A stretch of 64,000 nucleotides of DNA from Bacillus oleivorans (GTDB lineage Bacteria; Bacillota; Bacilli; Bacillales; JC228): assembly GCF_900207585.1 (NCBI RefSeq), contig NZ_OAOP01000002.1:310001-374000 (forward strand), given 5' to 3'. Of the stretch, positions 24,712-33,510 are shown in pieces. The translations under genes and the position numbers were made by a program. Positions within the stretch are counted from its first letter, which is position 1. Every line of letters begins with the position of its first letter. Below the pieces are notes generated by a model. The model worked only from the letters and a program-made list of their open reading frames with translations, did no database searches and had not been told where the DNA came from.

Positions 24712-26001
24712 ATGGCGACTCAAACTCTTCATTTTAAAAACCGGACAATAAAAGGTGTAATCGAAGTTCCTGGCGATAAGTCGATTTCACATCGTTCGAT
24801 AATGTTTGGCGCGATTGCGAATGGAAAAACGCGAGTTCGGAACTTCTTAAGAGGACAAGATTGTTTAAGTACGTGGGATTGTTTTCAAAAACTAGGGGTT
24901 TCTATAACTGATCAGAATCAATACCTACTAATTGAAGGAAAAGGATTAGATGGATTAAAAGAACCGACTCATATTTTAGATGTCGGAAATTCAGGAACAA
25001 CCTCCCGTCTGCTTTTAGGTATTTTAGCAGGACGCCCTTTTCATTCTGTCTTAATCGGTGATGAATCCATTGCCAAAAGACCGATGTCTAGAGTTACAGC
25101 GCCGCTTAGATTAATGGGGGCAAAGATTGATGGCAGAATGAACGGTGAATACACTCCGATTAGTATTAGAGGCGGAGAATTATCCTCCATTCAGTATCAA
25201 ATCCCTGTTGCCAGTGCTCAAGTCAAGTCAAGCCTACTCTTTGCGGCGATGCAAGCAAGCGGAGTGACGGAGTTGGTAGAAAAAGGTGATACAAGAGATC
25301 ATACGGAAAGAATGATCCAATATTTTGGCGGGAAGCTCGACAAAAATGGCCTGACGATCCGTATTGAAGGTTCAGCAGAGCTAGAGGGAAGAGACCTGGT
25401 TGTTCCAGGAGACATATCTTCAGCTGCCTTCTTTATCGCGGCGGCGATACTATCTCCAAATAGTGAATTATTAATTAAGAATGTGGGACTAAACGAAACT
25501 CGTACGGGAATGATTACCGTTCTCGAAAAAATGGGAGCAAATATCGAAATTATTCCTCATTCCACCGATAGCTTTGAACCTTACGGGGATATCTTAGTGA
25601 GAAGCTCCAAGCTTCAGGGTGTTGAAATTGGCGGAGATGTGATCCCTAAATTAATTGATGAAATACCGATAATAGCGCTGCTGGCGACCCAGGCAGAGGG
25701 CAGAACGACCATTAAGAATGCAGAAGAACTAAAGGTAAAGGAAACAAACAGGATTGACACGGTGGCCAATGAATTAAATAAGCTCGGCTGTCAGATTACT
25801 CCAACGAATGACGGCTTATTAATTGATGGTGTATCGAAATTAAGCGGAGGAATTGTTAATAGCCACGGCGATCATAGAATCGGAATGATGCTTGCTATTG
25901 CTTCTTTAATCTCTGAAAAATCCGTTCATGTTCAAGGTACCGATGCGATTGATGTTTCATTCCCTAATTTTTTTCAGCAGTTAACATCTATCATGCATTA
26001 A
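24712..26001 (+). CDS. aroA: 3-phosphoshikimate 1-carboxyvinyltransferase (EPSP synthase)
   Basis: The enzyme joins phosphoenolpyruvate to shikimate 3-phosphate; the product is the substrate of AroC in the same operon (named aroE in B. subtilis). GDKSISHRSIMFGAIANG near residue 21, LDVGNSGTTSRLLLGIL near 87 and RPMSRVTAPL near 123 form the two substrate sites, and GDHRIGMMLAIASL is near 394. ATG 24712 follows AAAGGAGTTG; the in-frame TTG at 24703 overlaps that site. The length of 429 residues is normal. The NSGTTSRL sequence resembles class II enzymes of Gram-positive bacteria. A strong terminator closes the operon. Confidence 0.97.
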   Translation: MATQTLHFKNRTIKGVIEVPGDKSISHRSIMFGAIANGKTRVRNFLRGQDCLSTWDCFQKLGVSITDQNQYLLIEGKGLDGLKEPTHILDVGNSGTTSRLLLGILAGRPFHSVLIGDESIAKRPMSRVTAPLRLMGAKIDGRMNGEYTPISIRGGELSSIQYQIPVASAQVKSSLLFAAMQASGVTELVEKGDTRDHTERMIQYFGGKLDKNGLTIRIEGSAELEGRDLVVPGDISSAAFFIAAAILSPNSELLIKNVGLNETRTGMITVLEKMGANIEIIPHSTDSFEPYGDILVRSSKLQGVEIGGDVIPKLIDEIPIIALLATQAEGRTTIKNAEELKVKETNRIDTVANELNKLGCQITPTNDGLLIDGVSKLSGGIVNSHGDHRIGMMLAIASLISEKSVHVQGTDAIDVSFPNFFQQLTSIMH

Positions 26002-26002
26002 A

Positions 26003-26045
26003 AGAAAAAGGAAGCTCACCTTGCGAGTTTCCTTTTTCTTTTTCT
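26003..26045 (+). terminator. Rho-independent terminator after aroA
   Basis: AAGAAAAAGGAAGCTC pairs with GAGTTTCCTTTTTCTT (one mismatch) around ACCTTGC, followed by TTTC. It ends the aromatic operon and separates it from the ypiA side. Confidence 0.85.
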
Positions 26046-26116
26046 CTATCAGAACTATTCATATATTAGCTTCTTTCCTCATAGCTTGTCTTAAAAGATA
26101 AGATGAGGTGAAAAAA

Positions 26117-27007
26117 ATGGCGTATATTTTAAAGGGTGTTCATTGTGAAAAAGAAGGGAATGTTAATCAGCTGAGCTTTTTTATACAAAACAATAAAATT
26201 GTATCCATCCGTCGTCACTTTCGTTACACCAATTGTTATTATGTGGATTTAAGTCAGTATTTAATCAGCCCTGCTCATGTAGTTGCCGATTTGTCATTTC
26301 CTAATTTAAATTTTAAAGATTTTAAGCAATATATGATCAATGAGTTTCTGCTTAAAGGGTGTACGACTCTATTAGTTCCTTTTAGGGTAGAATATGAATT
26401 CAAATGGAAGGAACAGCTGCAAAAAATAAGAAAACAGTTAGTAGGGAGTCCAATTGATTATGTATTATCTGTAAGAATTCCGGCTCGATTAGTCACTCCC
26501 TCGATCATAAGGAAATGCAAAAGAGAAAAAATAAGCAGTATTTTTGTAGAAATTACTGACGAGACTGACCTTTATAGAATCGAATGGGGATGGATGAGAG
26601 ATGCGATGTTTCCTTATCCCGTAACCCTGATTCCGCATGTACTCATTGAAGATAAGAAAAGAAAAATCGAAAAAATAGAAAAATGGACAAGTATACTAAG
26701 TCAAGTAGGGATCCCATTTTTAGAAAAACCGATTCCTTCCTTCACACCGATTTCCAAAGAAGAGTTAATTAAACTTGGAATTTATCCGCAAAAAGGATTT
26801 TTGCAGGTTGGTGGAGAAGTAAGTTACAATCTGTATTACTTGCCAAAATCTGAAGATAAGACTAGCATTCTATATGACAGTCGAAAACTTTGTATAACAG
26901 TAGATAAAGGAAAGGTTATTCGGGCAGGGGAAGACGTCTCGTACCTTTCAGGTGCAGGGAATGAGATTCCGATTTATGTCCCGCAATTTTTCCAAATCAC
27001 TTCATAA
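26117..27007 (+). CDS. Uncharacterised protein, possibly a degenerate amidohydrolase-like fold
   Basis: I do not recognise this 296-residue protein as a named family. Its N-terminus resembles the small composite domain of metal-dependent amidohydrolases (YILKGVHCEK, then FFIQNNKIVSI, then VDLSQYLISPAHVVADLSF). Next comes a stretch like the start of their barrel (FLLKGCTTLLVPF), and near the end a return to the small domain (LCITVDKGKVIRAGED). The usual metal-binding HxH after the LISP-like turn is replaced by HVV, and no other histidine cluster is visible, so catalysis is doubtful. ATG 26117 follows GAGGTG; a GTG at 26108 is less likely. It lies between aroA and ypiA; the junction with ypiA is 17 bases, suggesting co-transcription. 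It is not present at this place in B. subtilis. Confidence 0.7.
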   Translation: MAYILKGVHCEKEGNVNQLSFFIQNNKIVSIRRHFRYTNCYYVDLSQYLISPAHVVADLSFPNLNFKDFKQYMINEFLLKGCTTLLVPFRVEYEFKWKEQLQKIRKQLVGSPIDYVLSVRIPARLVTPSIIRKCKREKISSIFVEITDETDLYRIEWGWMRDAMFPYPVTLIPHVLIEDKKRKIEKIEKWTSILSQVGIPFLEKPIPSFTPISKEELIKLGIYPQKGFLQVGGEVSYNLYYLPKSEDKTSILYDSRKLCITVDKGKVIRAGEDVSYLSGAGNEIPIYVPQFFQITS

Positions 27008-27024
27008 GGGAAAGGGTTTTACTA

Positions 27025-28281
27025 GTGTCAATCTCAGAACAATGTTTGATTACCTATGAAAATGGGGACTTTGATAAAGCTAATCAGTTATATCAACAAA
27101 TATTAAAGACAGGTATGCCAGAGGACCAACTTCAGTTGGCAGATGGACTGCAGCATCTCGGTTTTTTAGAAGAAGCACTTTCGTTATTTGAAGCACTTCA
27201 TATACAATTTCCTGACGAGGGTGAAATAAAGCTTGCCCTTGCGGAAACTTTACAGGATTTAGGGCGTGAGGATGAAGCCTTAATCTACACATCTTCAATT
27301 GAGGCAGATGATCCTGTATATCCCCAGGCATTATTAATGGAAGCTGATTTTTATCAGGCCCAAGGGCTGTTTGAAGTAAGTGAAGAAAAGCTCATGCGGG
27401 CTAAAAAAATCCTTCCTGATGAGCCTGTTATCGATTTCGCTTTAGGTGAACTTTATGCGGCTGAAGGAAAGTGGCTAGAAGCGATTGAATGTTATGAACG
27501 CGTTGAAACTAATCCAAATAAAGATGACTTAGAAATCAATAAGCCACTTGCCTTAGCCTTAACATCAGCTGGCAAATTTGAAGAAGCCCTTGACTTTTAT
27601 GAAAAAGCTTTAGATGAAAAATTAGACTCAGATACATTATTCGGTTACGGTTTTGCAGCTGAGAAAGCGGGTTATAATCAAACAGCTATTGAAAAGTGGA
27701 CCGAACTTAAAGAATTAGATCCAGATTATTTTTCCGTTCATCTTTTGCTGGCTAGAGTTTATGAAAAAGAAGAAATGTTAAACGAAAGTTTGCTTGCTGT
27801 AAAAGAAGGGATTGAAAAAGATCCGTTTCATAAAGAATTATTTTATTACGCAGGTAAACTATCCTTAAAGCTGGGTTATGAAGAAGAGGCCGAAAGCTAT
27901 TTCAGGGAAGCGTTAGCAATTGATCCTTCTTACCTCGATGCATTGCAAACCTTTGTTAAGCTTCTGATTCACCTGGAAAGGTATGAGGAAGCGGTAAATA
28001 TGATCACTGCCTATCAGGGTGAGGGTGAGGAGCATCCAGAATTGACGTGGGACCTTAGCTTTTGCCTCCACCATCTTGAACGATATGAGGATGCATTAAC
28101 TGAATACCAGCGTGCATATACTTACTTTAAGAATAAGAAAGAGTTCCTATTAGACTATGGAGAGTTCCTAATGGAATACGGTTTACGGAACGATGCTTCG
28201 AAGATTTTTTCAGATGCTCTAGCCATTGACCCTACTGATATAGAGGTAAGAGACATACTTGAGCGATTAAGCGAAGAGTAA
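27025..28281 (+). CDS. ypiA: TPR repeat protein YpiA
   Basis: This 418-residue soluble protein is built of tetratricopeptide repeats from about residue 5 to 415, with repeating patterns such as A.LYQQIL, ALSLFEALHIQFPDEGEIKLALAETL and AESYFREALAIDPSYLDAL. Such repeats form a superhelix that binds other proteins. The GTG start at 27025 lies 17 bases after the upstream gene, with GGGAAAGGG as ribosome binding site. The place before ypiB and qcrABC matches ypiA of B. subtilis. The partner and precise function are unknown. It is strongly acidic. Confidence 0.9.
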   Translation: MSISEQCLITYENGDFDKANQLYQQILKTGMPEDQLQLADGLQHLGFLEEALSLFEALHIQFPDEGEIKLALAETLQDLGREDEALIYTSSIEADDPVYPQALLMEADFYQAQGLFEVSEEKLMRAKKILPDEPVIDFALGELYAAEGKWLEAIECYERVETNPNKDDLEINKPLALALTSAGKFEEALDFYEKALDEKLDSDTLFGYGFAAEKAGYNQTAIEKWTELKELDPDYFSVHLLLARVYEKEEMLNESLLAVKEGIEKDPFHKELFYYAGKLSLKLGYEEEAESYFREALAIDPSYLDALQTFVKLLIHLERYEEAVNMITAYQGEGEEHPELTWDLSFCLHHLERYEDALTEYQRAYTYFKNKKEFLLDYGEFLMEYGLRNDASKIFSDALAIDPTDIEVRDILERLSEE

Positions 28282-28313
28282 TGGAAATGGTATAGTGAGA
28301 GGAGGACAAAATC

Positions 28314-28859
28314 ATGTCAACCCCTGTTTCTGTCCATGAAAAAAAAGACTTTATCCGTTGGTTTTTAAACAATTACCAGCTCAAAAGAAGAGAGTGTGTT
28401 TGGATACTTAATTATTTGATGAGTCATGACCAGCTGATGGCAAAGGTTCACTTTGTTGACCAGGCTCAGTACTGTCCGCGCGGACTAATCATGTCTACTC
28501 ATTGTGTCGAGGAACCTCCATTCAAGTTTTACAAAGGCAATGTAATGACAACAGACGCAGAAAAATCATTTCATGATATCCGCTTAAATCGGGATGAAGA
28601 CATTTATATCCAATTAAATTTTAGGCAGTCACGCCATTCTTATCAGTTTGTGGCTGTGCTTGAGGAAAATCCTTATGTTCCAAAGCATCTGCAGGAAAAT
28701 GAAAAAGACAGGATTATTGCAGAAAAACTTCTTGAAAATAGTCTAAAAACATTTCAAAAAGAACGGCTGTTAAAAGAGATAGATAACGCACTGGATCAGC
28801 AAGATCGTGAGCGGTTTATAAAGCTGACAAAAGAATTAAATCGGATTATGAACGGATAA
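28314..28859 (+). CDS. ypiB: YpiB family protein (UPF0302) with IDEAL domain
   Basis: This 181-residue soluble protein has an N-terminal YpiB/UPF0302 domain (residues about 1-115, with [19 protein letters not shown] and [11 protein letters not shown]). A C-terminal IDEAL-type helix follows ([25 protein letters not shown], residues about 156-180). AGAGGAGGAC precedes the ATG. In B. subtilis ypiB precedes ypiF and the qcr operon, as here. The family may help quinol-cytochrome c reductase expression or assembly, but that is inference from position. A terminator follows directly. Confidence 0.9.
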   Translation: MSTPVSVHEKKDFIRWFLNNYQLKRRECVWILNYLMSHDQLMAKVHFVDQAQYCPRGLIMSTHCVEEPPFKFYKGNVMTTDAEKSFHDIRLNRDEDIYIQLNFRQSRHSYQFVAVLEENPYVPKHLQENEKDRIIAEKLLENSLKTFQKERLLKEIDNALDQQDRERFIKLTKELNRIMNG

Positions 28860-28873
28860 TTTCGAGAATAAAG

Positions 28874-28905
28874 GTACATCGTTATACATAACGGTGTATT
28901 TTTTT
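28874..28905 (+). terminator. Rho-independent terminator after ypiB
   Basis: TACATCGTTAT pairs with ATAACGGTGTA (G-T pair) around AC, followed by TTTTTTTGG. Confidence 0.8.
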
Positions 28906-28927
28906 GGTTATTGGGAATGATCGGGTT

Positions 28928-29085
28928 TCTAAAGGACTCGTTCATAACCAAGATAGCGTCCTTGAAACAGTTTCTAAAGGACTTGTAAGCCGGTAATAAA
29001 TTAAAGAATGTCCTTGAGCCGGCATCTAAAGGACTCTTCAACCTCTTCATAACCAAGGACTCGTCCTTGACTCGCTATTTTTAAT
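28928..29085. repeat. Three degenerate tandem units with TCTAAAGGACT and GTCCTTGA
   Basis: The unit TTTCTAAAGGACTCG, about 20-25 variable bases, then GTCCTTGA occurs three times, starting at about 28928, 28972 and 29026. Within each unit AAGGAC and GTCCTT can pair, so the RNA would form three consecutive hairpins. Parts of the filler also recur (TTCATAACCAAG at 28940 and 29045). No reading frame is associated with it, and the rest of the 328-base gap up to ypiF holds nothing else recognisable. Confidence 0.6.
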
Positions 29086-29188
29086 TCTTATCAAAAACTG
29101 TATTGAGACAAAAAGTTCAGAAAACGTTCATAATTTATTTTGGGATTCATGATAAGATATTCTGTAGAAGGATCAGGAGGTGAGAGCA

Positions 29189-29653
29189 TTGCAATGGAAT
29201 GCGAAGGATCTTTCCTCTTTTAAAGAAGTGAGAGAATACATAGATACAGCTATTATCCCTCTTTTGCCCATTTCCTTAAAAAAAGATGATTTAGTTCAGA
29301 CCGGTTCAATGGTTGAATTGACAACCCACGTAACCAGGTCGATACAAACTCAATTTACTGGAAGAACACTTCTCTTCCCGCCGTATACATATTTTCGCCA
29401 AGAAGATTTTGCTAAAAAAAGCATACGTTTGAAGGAATGGGAGCAAACTATCGAAAAAGAGAGGTTTAAACATATATTTTATTTCACCTCTGACTTAGAT
29501 TGGAAGCAATACGAAACAGGGCAAAGCAATGAATGTTTTATTCTGCCAATGGTTCCTCTTGAATCAATGGAAGAACAATTTAAACGGTCAATGGTGGACG
29601 ATCAGGTTAAACATTTTATCCCTTTAATTGTGCAAAAATGGCAACTGCCATAA
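29189..29653 (+). CDS. ypiF: YpiF family protein (DUF2487)
   Basis: This is a soluble protein of about 154 residues directly upstream of qcrA, as ypiF in B. subtilis. Characteristic segments are YIDTAIIPLLPISLK, GRTLLFPPYTYFRQ and CFILPMVPLESM. The TTG at 29189 was chosen because AGGAGGTG lies 6 bases upstream; a GTG at 29180 is part of that site. The family is always found beside the quinol-cytochrome c reductase genes, but its biochemical role is unknown to me. A good promoter for qcrA lies just downstream. Confidence 0.82.
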   Translation: MQWNAKDLSSFKEVREYIDTAIIPLLPISLKKDDLVQTGSMVELTTHVTRSIQTQFTGRTLLFPPYTYFRQEDFAKKSIRLKEWEQTIEKERFKHIFYFTSDLDWKQYETGQSNECFILPMVPLESMEEQFKRSMVDDQVKHFIPLIVQKWQLP

Positions 29654-29678
29654 CGATTTAGACAATTGCGATATTATA

Positions 29679-29707
29679 TTGACCTATCATTTAGATTGAT
29701 ATATCAT
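29679..29707 (+). promoter_or_regulatory. Sigma-A-type promoter of the qcrABC operon
   Basis: TTGACC (29679-29684), exact 17-base spacer, TATCAT (29702-29707), about 70 bases before qcrA. It is close to consensus in both boxes. Confidence 0.65.
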
Positions 29708-29780
29708 TGTTATGTCCTAGTTTTATAAGTGCAAATTTATTGTCCCATCGGACTTACATTAGACAAGAGGGGGGAAAGAC

Positions 29781-30296
29781 ATGAGCAAGCATCGTGTTTC
29801 AAGACGTCAGTTCCTCAGTTATACACTCACTGGTGTAGGCGGTTTCATGGGTGCTGCCATGATCATGCCAATGGTTCGCTTTGCAGTAGACCCTGTTCTG
29901 AAAGCAGCAGGCGCAAGCGATTATATCGCAACCGACGTGAAGGTTGCTGACTTGACAACTGAACCTACTCGTGTGGATTTTTCCTACGAGCAGCAAGATG
30001 CATGGTATACATCTACTGTAACCAACACAGCCTGGGTGTATAAAAACGATAATGGAGAAATCGTAGCACTTTCTCCAATTTGTAAGCATTTAGGGTGTAC
30101 AGTTGACTGGAATACGGATAAATCGAATCCAAATCAGTTTTTCTGTCCTTGCCACTATGGGCGCTATACAAAGGATGGCAAAAACGTTCCGGGTACTCCG
30201 CCAATTGCACCGCTTGATGTTTATGAGTATCAGGAAAAAGACGGTTATCTTTATTTAGGCGCAACAAAGCCTAATCCAATTGGACAGGGGGCGTAA
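29781..30296 (+). CDS. qcrA: Menaquinol:cytochrome c reductase, Rieske iron-sulfur subunit
   Basis: QcrA carries the 2Fe-2S cluster that takes an electron from menaquinol in the bacterial bc complex. The N-terminus has a twin-arginine-type signal anchor (SRRQFLSY at residues 7-14, then a hydrophobic segment), consistent with Tat export of a folded Rieske protein. The cluster motifs CKHLGC near residue 98 and CPCHYG near 120 provide two Cys-His pairs plus the disulfide cysteines. Length is 171 residues. AGAGGGGGGAAAG precedes the ATG. The qcrB gene follows after 5 bases. Confidence 0.97.
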   Translation: MSKHRVSRRQFLSYTLTGVGGFMGAAMIMPMVRFAVDPVLKAAGASDYIATDVKVADLTTEPTRVDFSYEQQDAWYTSTVTNTAWVYKNDNGEIVALSPICKHLGCTVDWNTDKSNPNQFFCPCHYGRYTKDGKNVPGTPPIAPLDVYEYQEKDGYLYLGATKPNPIGQGA

Positions 30297-30301
30297 TTGG
30301 A

Positions 30302-30976
30302 ATGCTAAACAAGATTTATGACTGGGTAGACGAGCGCTTAGATATTACGCCTCTTTGGCGCGACATTGCAGATCATGAAGTACCAGAGCATGTTAATCCA
30401 GCTCACCATTTTTCAGCATTTGTTTATTGTTTTGGTGGACTTACATTTTTTATAGTTGTTATTCAGATCTTATCTGGGATGTTTTTAACCATGTACTATG
30501 TTCCAGATGTCATCAATGCTTGGGAATCCGTATACTATCTGCAATATGAAGTGGCGTTCGGACAAATTGTTAGGGGAATGCACCACTGGGGAGCAAGCCT
30601 CGTTATCGTTATGATGTTCTTACATACTTTACGTGTTTTCTTCCAAGGTGCTTATAAAAAACCTCGTGAATTAAACTGGATTGTTGGAGTTTTAATTTTC
30701 TTTGTAATGCTTGGACTAGGATTTACAGGGTACTTATTACCATGGGATATGAAGGCTTTATTCGCAACGAAAGTTGGTCTTCAAATAGCAGAGTCGGTGC
30801 CGTTAATCGGTGAACAAATTAAGATTTTACTCGCAGGTGACTCCCAAATTCTTGGAGCCCAAACGTTAACTCGTTTCTTTGCGATTCATGTCTTCTTCTT
30901 ACCGGCTGCGTTGCTCGCATTAGTGGGTGCCCACTTCCTAATGATCCGGAAGCAAGGTATTTCAGGTCCACTATAA
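30302..30976 (+). CDS. qcrB: Menaquinol:cytochrome c reductase, cytochrome b subunit
   Basis: This is the four-helix, b6-type cytochrome b that holds two b hemes and forms the quinol sites. Heme-ligand histidines lie in GMHHWGASLVIVMMFLHTLRVF near residues 97-118 and in FFAIHVFFLPAALLALVGAHFLMIRK near 194-219. The cysteine in helix 1 (VYCFGGLTF) matches the site where Bacillus QcrB can bind a covalent heme. Length is 224 residues. It lies 5 bases after qcrA and 52 bases before qcrC. Confidence 0.97.
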   Translation: MLNKIYDWVDERLDITPLWRDIADHEVPEHVNPAHHFSAFVYCFGGLTFFIVVIQILSGMFLTMYYVPDVINAWESVYYLQYEVAFGQIVRGMHHWGASLVIVMMFLHTLRVFFQGAYKKPRELNWIVGVLIFFVMLGLGFTGYLLPWDMKALFATKVGLQIAESVPLIGEQIKILLAGDSQILGAQTLTRFFAIHVFFLPAALLALVGAHFLMIRKQGISGPL

Positions 30977-31028
30977 TCCTTAGGAAAGTAAATTAAACGT
31001 TAGCTAGCAGAAGGAGGGGAATTGCTCG

Positions 31029-31799
31029 ATGCATCGCGGAAAAGGGATGAAATTTGTTGGCGATTCACGTGTAAAAGCAAATGACAGAAAGCCAAACATA
31101 CCAAAAGATTATTCCGAGTATCCTGGTAAAACAGAAGCCTTTTATCCTAACTTCCTTTTAAGAGAATGGATGGTTGGAGCTGTTTTCCTAGTGGGATTTT
31201 TAATTTTAACGGCTGCTCACCCTTCACCACTAGAGCGTGTAGCCGATCCGACTGATACAGCCTATATTCCGTTACCTGACTGGTATTTCTTATTCTTGTA
31301 TCAGTTGCTTAAATATACGTATGCATCTGGTCCTTATAACATAATCGGTGCACTCGTTATCCCTGGATTAGCTTTTGGTGCATTACTCTTGGCGCCATTT
31401 ATCGATAGAGGCCCAGAAAGAAGACCTGGTAAACGCCCATTAGCAACAGGGTTTATGCTATTAGCAGTAGCATCCGTTATTTATTTAACTTGGGAATCAG
31501 TTGTTACTCATGACTGGGAAGCTGCAGCCAAACAAGGTGAAATTGTAGCAGAAGTTGAAATTGATACAGAATCAGAAGGATATCAAATCTACTCAGGTCA
31601 AGCATGTATCACATGTCACGGTACAGATATGCAAGGCGGACCTGGTGCGCCAGCTATAGTTGATACAGGACTTACGGCTGATGAAATTATTGAGATTATC
31701 AATAATGGCCGTGGAGCAATGCCTGCCGGCCAATTCCAAGGTTCAGACGAAGATAAGCAAAAGCTTGCTGAGTTTATCGAAAGTTTAATAGCTGAATAA
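31029..31799 (+). CDS. qcrC: Menaquinol:cytochrome c reductase, cytochrome b/c subunit
   Basis: QcrC is a fusion typical of Bacillus: an N-terminal subunit IV-like part with about three membrane helices (residues 48-66, 103-124 and 139-156), then an extracytoplasmic cytochrome c domain. The c-heme site is CITCH at residues 193-197, and the axial methionine is in GRGAMPAGQF near 231. Electrons leave the bc complex through this heme. Length is 256 residues. GAAGGAGGGGAATTGC precedes the ATG. A strong terminator follows. Confidence 0.97.
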   Translation: MHRGKGMKFVGDSRVKANDRKPNIPKDYSEYPGKTEAFYPNFLLREWMVGAVFLVGFLILTAAHPSPLERVADPTDTAYIPLPDWYFLFLYQLLKYTYASGPYNIIGALVIPGLAFGALLLAPFIDRGPERRPGKRPLATGFMLLAVASVIYLTWESVVTHDWEAAAKQGEIVAEVEIDTESEGYQIYSGQACITCHGTDMQGGPGAPAIVDTGLTADEIIEIINNGRGAMPAGQFQGSDEDKQKLAEFIESLIAE

Positions 31800-31811
31800 G
31801 CATTTTATAAG

Positions 31812-31843
31812 AAGCTGGCGTGTTATTCGCCAGCTTTTTTCCA
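31812..31843 (+). terminator. Rho-independent terminator of the qcr operon
   Basis: AAGCTGGCG, loop TGTTATT, CGCCAGCTT, followed by TTTTCC. Perfect stem. Confidence 0.9.
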
Positions 31844-31946
31844 CTTTAACAAATTATAAAATTTTAGCAAAGCAGTAATTTCGACGCAGTAAAAATTTTT
31901 AGGAATAAAGTTTAAGAGCAACGAGGCAATCGCCTTCGCCTAAAGG

Positions 31947-31972
31947 CTTGGCGCTAGCCAAGTTTTCTTTAA
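31947..31972 (+). terminator. GCTTGGC/GCCAAG hairpin just upstream of ypjA
   Basis: GCTTGGC, GCTA, GCCAAG, then TTTTCTTT, ending about 12 bases before the ypjA start, next to its ribosome binding site. A nearly identical hairpin precedes the gene at 46268. No promoter fits between hairpin and gene, so it may act as an attenuator rather than a simple terminator. Confidence 0.5.
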
Positions 31973-31987
31973 AGATGGAGGAATGGT

Positions 31988-32584
31988 ATGTTTCCATTAG
32001 CAATGGTTTTAAGAGAAAAATGGTTTCTATGGGTTTTGCTTATAATCAACACAGCTGGAACCATTTACGGATACATTTGGTATAAAAGTCAATTGGCGAT
32101 TACTCCTGGTCATTTTCTTATTTTTGTCCCTGACAGTCCGACAGCGAGTCTCTTTTTTTGTTTTGTATTAGTGGCCTTTATTCTGGGGAAAAATTGGGGG
32201 CTATTTGAAGCACTTGCCCTTATTACTCTCTATAAATACGGAATTTGGGCTGTTGTCATGAATATTCTAACACTGATCGTCAGTGGCGATCTCCATTGGA
32301 CCGGATATATGCTGATGGCTTCGCATTTAGCGATGGCGATTGAAGGCATTCTATACGCGCCATTTTACCGCATCAAATGGTGGCATTTTGTTGTCGCTGG
32401 AATTTGGACCTTACATAATGATGTAATCGATTATGTCTTTATGATGTATCCGGTTTATCATTCGATTTCAATGTATGTAAAGGAAATCGGATATTTTACC
32501 TTCTGGCTCTCGATTACAGCACTATTCCTAACCTATATTCTTTGCTTTTCCAAATATAGTGCTCAATGGCCACTTAAAAAATAA
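31988..32584 (+). CDS. ypjA: YpjA family membrane protein (DUF1405)
   Basis: This 198-residue integral membrane protein has about six predicted helices and short charged loops (for example WFLWVLLIINTAGTIYGYIWY at 11-31). Family-typical pieces are PGHFLIFVPDSPTASLFF, KYGIWAVVMNIL and GIWTLHNDVIDYVFMMYP. GATGGAGGAATGGT precedes the ATG. The order qcrC-ypjA-ypjB matches B. subtilis. The function is unknown to me; its constant place next to the bc complex and the sporulation gene ypjB is the only clue. Confidence 0.88.
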   Translation: MFPLAMVLREKWFLWVLLIINTAGTIYGYIWYKSQLAITPGHFLIFVPDSPTASLFFCFVLVAFILGKNWGLFEALALITLYKYGIWAVVMNILTLIVSGDLHWTGYMLMASHLAMAIEGILYAPFYRIKWWHFVVAGIWTLHNDVIDYVFMMYPVYHSISMYVKEIGYFTFWLSITALFLTYILCFSKYSAQWPLKK

Positions 32585-32655
32585 TAAGGTTTTTAGATTC
32601 TACTCTTGTCCGTCACCTCATACATATATAAATAGGAATTATGGGGGGGACAAGA

Positions 32656-33447
32656 ATGAAGATTCGATTTATTGGAATGGTAGTGACTTTAATATTTTTA
32701 TGGACATTTACTGGACAAGCAGCCAATATAACCCCATTGGAAAGCTTAAGCAATCTTTCAGATAAAGCACTTCAGCTTACGAAAGCAGGGCACTACGACA
32801 GGGCAGAATCTATAATGGAACAGTTTTCAAATCAATTTCAGCAACTGTCCGGCCAAATGGTTTTTACAATGGATCAAGTTCAAGTGATTTCAATTGCCCA
32901 ACAGGAAGCAATGGATGCGCTCGATGATTCTTCCTTAAGCCAGGATGAAAGAGTATCAAGTATGATAAAGTTCCGCCTAGTGCTGGATGCGCTTGTCTCT
33001 GATTACCAGCCTTTATGGACACAAATGGAAGACACGATTATGGAGGTCTATAATCAAGCAGTAGGAGCTGCCCAATCCAAGGATATACAAAAATTTCATA
33101 CGATGTATAACACTTTTTTATCTCAATACAACTTAATTTACCCAAGTCTTAAATTGGATGTACCAGCAGAGGCTGTATTAAAGGTTGATGCTCGCGTTCA
33201 ATATATAGATGAGTTCAGGCCAGAAGTTTTTAATGATCCAAATGGAATAAAGGAGCTTGAGGCATTAGCACAGGATTTAAAATCACTTTTTGATCAAAGT
33301 GATGAGGATGAGGCCGATCCATCTCTTTGGTGGGTAATTACGACAACAGGCAGTATTATTATACTGACTTTATCCTACGTCGGCTTTCGTAAATACAAAG
33401 GGGACCAGCATAAGCGAAGGAGATATCCTAAGAAGCAAAATGATTGA
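32656..33447 (+). CDS. ypjB: Sporulation protein YpjB
   Basis: This exported, membrane-bound protein of 263 residues has an N-terminal signal segment (IRFIGMVVTLIFLWTFTGQAA, residues 3-23). A helical extracytoplasmic domain rich in Gln and Asp follows, with one C-terminal membrane helix (WWVITTTGSIIILTLSYVGF, near residue 230) and a basic tail. ATG 32656 follows GGGGGGACA. In B. subtilis ypjB is a mother-cell (sigma-E) gene. Position after ypjA and topology support the call. Confidence 0.87.
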   Translation: MKIRFIGMVVTLIFLWTFTGQAANITPLESLSNLSDKALQLTKAGHYDRAESIMEQFSNQFQQLSGQMVFTMDQVQVISIAQQEAMDALDDSSLSQDERVSSMIKFRLVLDALVSDYQPLWTQMEDTIMEVYNQAVGAAQSKDIQKFHTMYNTFLSQYNLIYPSLKLDVPAEAVLKVDARVQYIDEFRPEVFNDPNGIKELEALAQDLKSLFDQSDEDEADPSLWWVITTTGSIIILTLSYVGFRKYKGDQHKRRRYPKKQND

Positions 33448-33510
33448 CTTTCAAACCCTTAATCCATACTATTTAATATAAAGCATCATTTACTTTTAAA
33501 GGAGGTTCCT

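Noticed and set aside
28928-29085. Possible CRISPR array
   Set aside because: Units are degenerate, differ in length and have no identical repeats or regular spacers, and no cas genes are nearby.
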